Positions 58,074 to 64,000 of a stretch of 64,000 bases of DNA are shown in pieces. Within the stretch, counting starts at the first letter, position 1. The number at the start of each line of letters is the position of its first letter. Position numbers and translations under genes: made by a program. The notes beneath the pieces were generated by a model. That model ran no database searches. It saw only the letters and a list, made by a program, of their open reading frames with translations, and had not been told where the DNA came from. The DNA comes from Sipunculus nudus (taxonomy: Eukaryota; Annelida; Sipuncula; Golfingiida; Sipunculidae): positions 3,967,741-4,031,740 of the forward strand of contig CM049318.1 in assembly GCA_026874595.1 (NCBI GenBank), written 5' to 3'.

Positions 58074-60360
58074 CTAAAAGAAAAAGGGAAAACAGTAAAA
58101 CCTCGAATATCCATCTCTTTTTTCCCGAAAATTGGTGTTTTTTCCCTTTAAAATGAGGAACCGATATTAAGCTCTTATAAGTATATAATTTAAAATTTCC
58201 GAATGTGACTATGGCCGAGTGGCGTTTACTCGTCCGTGAAGAAAAGCAAATGGTCCGGTACAGATAAAGGGGCACCGCTTTAAATTAAGCTAAATGGGTT
58301 AATAATAGCTAATCATTAAGCTGTTACAGTGCATGCATTATCCGATCATCTCTTATTGTGCTTACGTAACACAATACCCTTTGAGGTTCACCCCAATGTG
58401 TAAGTGTGTTGTCAGAAGGTTCACAACCTAACCCACGCAATCTTGAACGGAATCCTGTTCTAAGGGCATTTCAGGAATGGAACAAATAATGTGTCAATTA
58501 TATTTTGGTGTGTAAGGTAACTTATGCATTTACTTTGGAATATGGGCCGGATCGGTGATGACAAACATGTTTTACGGAGCATCCCACAATAAGGACCCCC
58601 GAATGGTGGAGGCTTGCATTCCTTAGAATGCCGATTTCTAGTGTTGATCTTTTTTTAATCGTTTCATGGTGCTTCCCTATTGTTAAATTAACTCAGTTTG
58701 TTTTGTGCTTGCAATACCAAGTAAAGTTTCAAAGCATAAAACTAAGCTACATAAAACTCTCTACCGTACGTAATGCTCAGTAAAATTGGACCTCATATTC
58801 AATACTGGATAAAATGTGGATAAAAACGTTTGTTCAGCTGTATATTCTTAAATTTTAAATGAATAACTTTAACGTAATGTCGTAATGATGCAAACCAAGC
58901 CAGAAAAGAGAAAGACTTCATAATATAATTTTTTTTATAGCTCAGGAAAATATATGCATTTAGGTTACATTTGACAACTAAGGGGCCCCATTAGATTTGA
59001 GGCTCAGCTGAAAATGTTTAAAAGGCTATTTTATGAGCTTTTCAAAATGACCTTGACCTTGTGACATACAATCAGTAAGTTTTTTTCTCTCCTACTGGTG
59101 GTGGGCAAAAGTTTTGAATTAAATGCTTTAATTTTTTAAAGGTGGACCCTATGAACTTGACATCTGACCTTGTGAACTCATAATCTACAGGTTTCTTCCC
59201 TATTATCAGGTAAAGAGTTTCGTAAAGATGGTGGGTGTGACATTAAATGTTTAGCCAGTTCTTACTACATAAAGGGTTCCAAATATCCTAAATTTCCTTT
59301 GATTTGGTCTTGAAGTTTGTGGAGACATAATAATCACACCATATTTCAGGCCCCCTACATGACATCATAGTGGAGAAACTGATACCATCGATGTCATTTT
59401 GTGGTAAAAAATCAACGGGGAAAAATGCATCAAAATAGAAAAATAGAAATATCTAAAAAAACAGTTGGCGCAACCAGTATTCAGAAACTGATGAAACTAG
59501 TCATGATCAATAAACAAGCCAGGTATCTGTACACTAGATGAAACCACAGTTGAGAAACAATTACCAATGATGTAATTTGGCTGAGAGAGAGAAAAAAAAA
59601 TGTGTTAAGTAAAACAAAATCCACTGGTTGTGCCATAGCCTTCAGAAACTGATGTAAATATTCTTAATCAATATATGTTCAAGGTTTAAGAACAAGAAAT
59701 AAAGATGAAACAAAAACTGAGAAACTGAAACAATTGATGTAATTTGATCTAAAATAGAAAAAAATGTTAAAAATTATAAATACAGTTAGGTCATTTACTT
59801 TCTTATTGCAACAGGGCCCAGGACTGTAAAAACAACAAGCACAACAGTGGCCCCCATGCCGTACGTTGATTTACTGACTATCAGGTAAAGGCACGTACAT
59901 GCGGAATGACGTCATTGATTGATCTGAGTCCATGATGTCACATGTGTACAAGCCAATCAAATCAGACCAAAGTCTGGGATTTGGATGAAATCCTCCCACC
60001 ACACAACAAACGCAAGTGGAATAGGTTTTCTTATCCTCCAAATAGTCATTTGCTACGTCCCCGTGTAAACAAATGTGATGTAACTCCCCATGAGCACGTG
60101 AGCACATTCCGGGCTTAATTACGCATGGATCATTCAAACAATTGAATCAGTTGTTCCTTATATCATTGCAGGGCTATCCTGATTATTGCATCAAACTCCG
60201 TTGAGAACTTTTGAGTGATTTTGCTAACAGGCAAACAGAAACCAACGCCAGCAAAAACATTACCCCTGCCGCTTGGCTTGGCTGAGGTAAAAACTGTCTC
60301 AAGGAAAGTAAGATTAATATGATTGTCCTTTTGAAAAAGGATAAAATATTTGTCAGAGAA
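58074..60360. other. 5' flank or 5' UTR intron, no established gene
   Basis: Begins with the acceptor of exon 1. At 59000-59800 are repeat modules with AAACTGATGAAAC and ACCTTGTGAC motifs related to the satellites described above. A cysteine-containing minus-strand frame at 60137-59871 (NDPCVIKPGMCSRA, later CVCCVVGG) has no identifiable family and no clear splice borders. Confidence 0.5.
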
Positions 60361-60372
60361 AAAAACTCTCCA

Positions 60373-60395
60373 CCCCCCCCCCCCCCCCCCCCCCC
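60373..60395. repeat. Poly-C run of about 23 bases
   Basis: Longest C run of the window; it is the sole source of the poly-Gly frames on the minus strand here. Confidence 0.97.
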
Positions 60396-61257
60396 ACCCC
60401 CTTTCCATCCCGACTTCAATTAAAATGTTCTCATTCTCATTTTATGAAGAAAATTGACACCTATATAATGAAAAACAATCAATTTATATAATGCTATTAT
60501 CATGATCTGATCGATATCGGTAACTTTTAGTCCCCTTTTGAATTGCCCTTTAAAATTAATTATGTATAAGTGATTTTAATTCCAAATGTCAAGTCTGTAA
60601 GTGTCTAATTCAGAAGAGGAGGCTGAGGGAGCAGGGCATGTCTAATGGTACGTGCGCCACCTGGCAACCCTAACTTGTACTAATTAAGAGCCAATATCAC
60701 GATAAACATTAACAGTCGTCAAACTCAAAATATCCTTACTAGTAGCAGGCTACAATCCGAGTTGTCAACTAAATTTCTGAACAATTCACGATTTTTAGAT
60801 GATACTAAAACCTGATAGGGTCTGAGGGTCACTGGACCAGTCATAATTTAATGCCCGATATAAATAAAAGTTATGTTCAATATGATTATAAAAGGTTTTA
60901 TTCACAGCTCCCGTCACCTCTTTTCTGAGTAGTCCGATTACCTTTCATGTTTGCTGTTCAGTTTATGAAGTTAAAGTGTACAAAAGAGCTATTCTCCACA
61001 CAGAAAGTCTATCTATGACTATTAAGGATAAACCTCCTGCATACGCTCATCTCTCAGCACGCTCTTACGCCGAAATCGATCTGGTGCGCATAGAAATTGT
61101 AAATTACAATGATTAAGTTAATTGGAGCAAACATAGAGCGAGCATTGACAACATTAATTCCAAATATAACCGTTATAAAGAATATTCTTGTCTTTTTTCT
61201 TTGAAATTTAGTAAATTACATTGTGGCGCTATATCGGTGACGTGGCGGTGTAAATAT
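60396..61257. other. Flanking sequence, nothing recognised
   Basis: No clear repeat, exon or promoter element. Confidence 0.5.
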
Positions 61258-61539
61258 TTACAAACAAATATCACGTGCCACCCCGTTTAAACAGGTGTTT
61301 GGTAAATAGGCGTATTCTGGGGTGACGTCCGGGTCCTCATCTTCGGGTGGTCTCCGGAGAATACGAATTAATCTGAGGAGTTCCGATTGGATCCGGTCCA
61401 TGTGACCCGCCATGTTTATAAATAACGGTTGCTTATAATCCGCGGAAGTAGCGTGTCCAGTGAACAAGCAATTGCAGGGGCCTATCACTGATTCGATAGA
61501 TCTTGACCCTGTGAGGAGGTTGCAAAGGAGCCTACACAC
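61258..61539 (-). CDS. Candidate first exon of unknown gene or 5' exon of the main gene
   Basis: This stretch has more CpG than its surroundings and an ATG in a strong context (AACATGG) at 61412 on the minus strand. From it the frame reads MAGHMDRIQSELLRLIRILR, then a polar, acidic PPEDEDPDVTPEY segment. The first part is amphipathic. Possible donors near 61272 (GTGATA) are weak, and splicing from there to 58073 would put the frame into an early stop. It could be a short unrelated gene, a 5' UTR exon with an upstream frame, or chance. I do not recognise the peptide. Confidence 0.3.
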   Translation of the reverse strand: MCRLLCNLLTGSRSIESVIGPCNCLFTGHATSADYKQPLFINMAGHMDRIQSELLRLIRILRRPPEDEDPDVTPEYAYLPNTCLNGVARDICL

Positions 61540-61769
61540 AAGCGTCCCCTACCGGGGAGTAATGTGATTACGAACTTCATTGGTGAACATAATACTTACA
61601 ATATGCATGAAATCCATTAAAACATATTTTGAAACAAATTCCCATTGCCCACCCCTCCAGAAAATGTCAATGAACATAGTGGAGAAGGTTTTGGTATTTT
61701 TTGTTTTGATAAACTAATAAAGATGTAGAGTGTGCATCATTTTTACATTCTCTGACTGACTGATGATGA

Positions 61770-62340
61770 ACTGAATGAGTGGTAAAGCTTAGACTGGTAT
61801 CCTGCTCTATTATGGCCCTCAGCCAAGCATAGAGACAGGCGTACAACGCCATCTTAAGTACTCCCAGTTGCAACTCCTGACTTACCCATAGATTTGGTTC
61901 CAACTCCAGTATGGACCCTCATACCGATTGTCGTGGACGTTCACGCGATCCCGGCTGATTATCTGTGAAGATTTCTTATAAGGGTCACTTTCTTTAGTTA
62001 TTTCTAGTTTTCAAATATTGAAAAATGAGTTGTTGCACAACAATTGAATGATGGACGTATAGATAATACGATATACTGAATTCCACTGTACGTGGCATTG
62101 GTTTATTATCAAAATCTATTAATCTAGTCATTAATGTCACCCAAAATGTACAGCCAACTTTTGGCAACTTCTCTGAGTAAAAGAAATGCCTATTGTTATT
62201 GTATATAATGCATTCTGGAGTTGGAACAAGTCTGCCGGGAGTACAAAAGATGGCGTTGTACGCCCGTCTCTATGATTGGCCTGGAGCAGCGGTGCTGTAA
62301 TAGAGCGGGGTACCAGTCTAGGTAAAGCTCTGACGTTACA
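61770..62340. repeat. Inverted pair of ~120-bp repeats
   Basis: Left arm about 61780-61925 and right arm about 62215-62335 are inverted diverged copies. Shared blocks are AAGATGGCGTTGTACGCC, GTCTCTATG-TTGGC and TAATAGAGC-GG-TACCAGTCT. The ~290-base spacer shows nothing. Both arms keep a related open frame (KMALYA-LY-W), which may be chance at the DNA level. Confidence 0.75.
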
Positions 62341-62559
62341 GGGGTGTGTTCTGAGCCTCCCACAGGAGCCAAGCCGACCACAAGCAAGGCCTCGCCAAGA
62401 TGAGGGTGGGGAAGGCAAACGATCTAGTCACCCTAACATCATTGTAGGATGCATCCGCTGTCTGCAAACAGCAGCTTCCCGCTACCATTAGGCTTTATTG
62501 TGACGTCACTACCCTTCCCACCAGCTTCCATGATGACGCCGTCACCATGACGACGATAT

Positions 62560-62780
62560 ACCTAAACCTGCTTTGTGCTTTATATATCATATAATACATG
62601 ATATTTCATATTCTGTTATATTTCATGTATATGTCATGCACACTCATGATTGCCTTGTATATTACGATGCATGTCAAATTTTTATATGTTCATGTTTAAC
62701 ATGACATCTTGCTGTATATAACGTTGCATGTCATAGTTATATATTTTCATATACTTAATATCACATCTTGCTGCATAATT
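62560..62780. repeat. Degenerate 65-80-bp tandem repeat, about 2-3 copies
   Basis: Recurring ACATCTTGCTGTATAT, CG-TGCATGTCA and ATATNTTCATGT blocks. Strongly AT-rich. Confidence 0.6.
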
Positions 62781-64000
62781 TTATCTTAAGCCACTTTAAT
62801 TTTGATGGCATTTTACATGTTTTTTTTTTTACATTGTATAAACTGTATAGCACAACAGGGCCCTGTGGCAGATCAGACAATCTTGTGATAACGGGGCTAC
62901 CCTGTTATGTTTAAATAATTATAATAAACGTAACTTTATTTCTCTAAAGCATGTGGAAATTAGAGGTCCTTTCGTTGTCCACAAAATATTTAAAACTAGC
63001 TTTACTGGCTTTATTGTGAGGAATAGACAAAGAAAGAAGTATTTAATCTTGTAGATGCTGTACGGATAAACAAACGAGACATCAGGCGAACTGGAAAGAA
63101 TTTGGGTGGATGCGGATCCAGATCCGGTTCCGTATTTCTATGGTACCGATCCATCCAAGGATTCAGGTCTTTCTTTTTTTTTTGCTTATGATTAAACTAT
63201 CCACAACATTTCATCAAGTTTCTGTAGGGATTTTCGGAGATTTGACTTGGACACACAGGTAAGTCCCTTTTTAAGCGGCTTACGGCTAATATTAATTAAC
63301 CATAACCTCCTTATGCGGCGTATCAATTAATTATCATTTTACATTAAAACCACTGACGGTATATGGGCTGGGATGAAAAGTTGAGCACGTGTCCTTTGAT
63401 CTTGTGTATCAAACTGCCCTCGTGTACCTTCTGGCATGCAATGTAAGTTAAATTGTAATTTTTTTTTTTGGGGGGGGGGGAGGATGGGGATGGCCTCCAT
63501 ATTAGTTTTAACTATTCTTATCGACTATAATACCGACAAAATGTTTCCGTTAAAAACTGCTTAATACCAGTTATCAGGCGGTACGCCACATCAGGTCATC
63601 GGGTACGCGAATTCAGGAGTTTCAAATACACTTAAGCCTTTACCACCTATACCCCTGTGGTAATAATTCGAATAAATAGTTATGAAAACACCTGAGCAAG
63701 TGCAGAGGCGTGTATGATATTCATCTCGAGTTAACAGTGAATCTGCCGGCATACGCGTTGGAAGGTTCATACAATATACCAGTATCCCATTGCTTTACAC
63801 CTAGATGCTGATGAAGCCGTACACATTAGTTATTTTACGTTTATGTTCAGCCTGCGTTAAAACGATAATCAATACGAGGATTTTTCATGATTAAGAAAAG
63901 TTTGCAGACACGAGGTTCTTTCATAAACACACTGCTTCTGAAAGGTTAATTGCCCTATATTAATCGCTCTGTGAGCTGAACAGTTGGCAGATATGTGCGG
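62781..64000. other. Flanking sequence with T11G11 run near 63459-63480
   Basis: Apart from the T-then-G homopolymer, and a ~10-base T run near 62820, I see no gene, repeat or signal. Confidence 0.5.

Noticed and set aside
58205-58235. tRNA-like A box (TGGCCGAGTGGCGTT)
   Set aside because: No B box follows at the expected distance.
59871-60137. Cysteine-rich minus-strand frame (NDPCVIKPGMCSRA, CVCCVVGG)
   Set aside because: Cysteine spacing is not EGF or another family I know, and no clear acceptor and donor frame it.
60163-60419. Poly-glycine protein on the minus strand
   Set aside because: Comes only from the poly-C homopolymer at 60373-60395.

Overview
This is a eukaryotic genomic window from an invertebrate, most likely a mollusc. 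Coding exons are short, have GT-AG borders and are split by long AT-rich introns. The introns carry (TA)n microsatellites, tRNA-derived SINEs, LINE relics, TA-flanked DNA transposons and long satellites ending in GACGGACG-type runs. A bivalve-like genome fits best; that is inference from repeat texture and protein style, not a database match.

One gene dominates. It lies on the minus strand from 58073 down to the left edge, where it is cut off. I trace 31 coding exons whose phases join without conflict. Order in the protein: signal peptide and N-terminal domain (58063-57827, 48375-48221, 47690-47548); a von Willebrand factor A domain with complete MIDAS residues (46389-46158, 44200-43974, 38613-38491); a short beta-rich linker (37973-37873, 37171-36973); then 23 EGF-like modules, one per exon, all with phase-1 introns on both sides (35169 to 1210). 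The visible coding sequence is about 1,346 codons. No stop codon, membrane anchor or C-terminal domain is seen, so the 3' end lies beyond base 1. The product should be secreted or extracellular: the VWA domain a metal-dependent ligand-binding head, the EGF series a long stalk with many O-glucosylation consensus sites.

The remainder is mostly repeat. 1-539: 32-bp tandem repeat. 2475-2762, 32660-32930 and 35712-36060: tRNA-derived SINEs, all minus strand. 4152-4358: near-perfect foldback. 6335-6497: small TIR element. 7690-11640: plus-strand CR1-like LINE relic. 17994-21650: dispersed element followed by a ~338-bp satellite. 23740-25612: ~144-bp satellite. 28770-31209: plus-strand L1-like LINE relic. 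31905-32640: ~53-bp satellite. 38670-39704: TIR element full of CTCGAGAT palindromes. 41460-43630: minus-strand LINE with a 289-residue open RT segment. 44996-45885: second copy of the dispersed element. 48850-52700: degenerate repeat array in intron 1. 53454-54370: inverted copy of the ~338-bp satellite family. 54900-55810: TTACAATATGGG minisatellite. 56282-57426: pogo/Tigger-like transposon relic. From 58074 to 64000 no gene is established beyond one weak candidate exon.

No rRNA, genuine tRNA, operon or CRISPR array is present.
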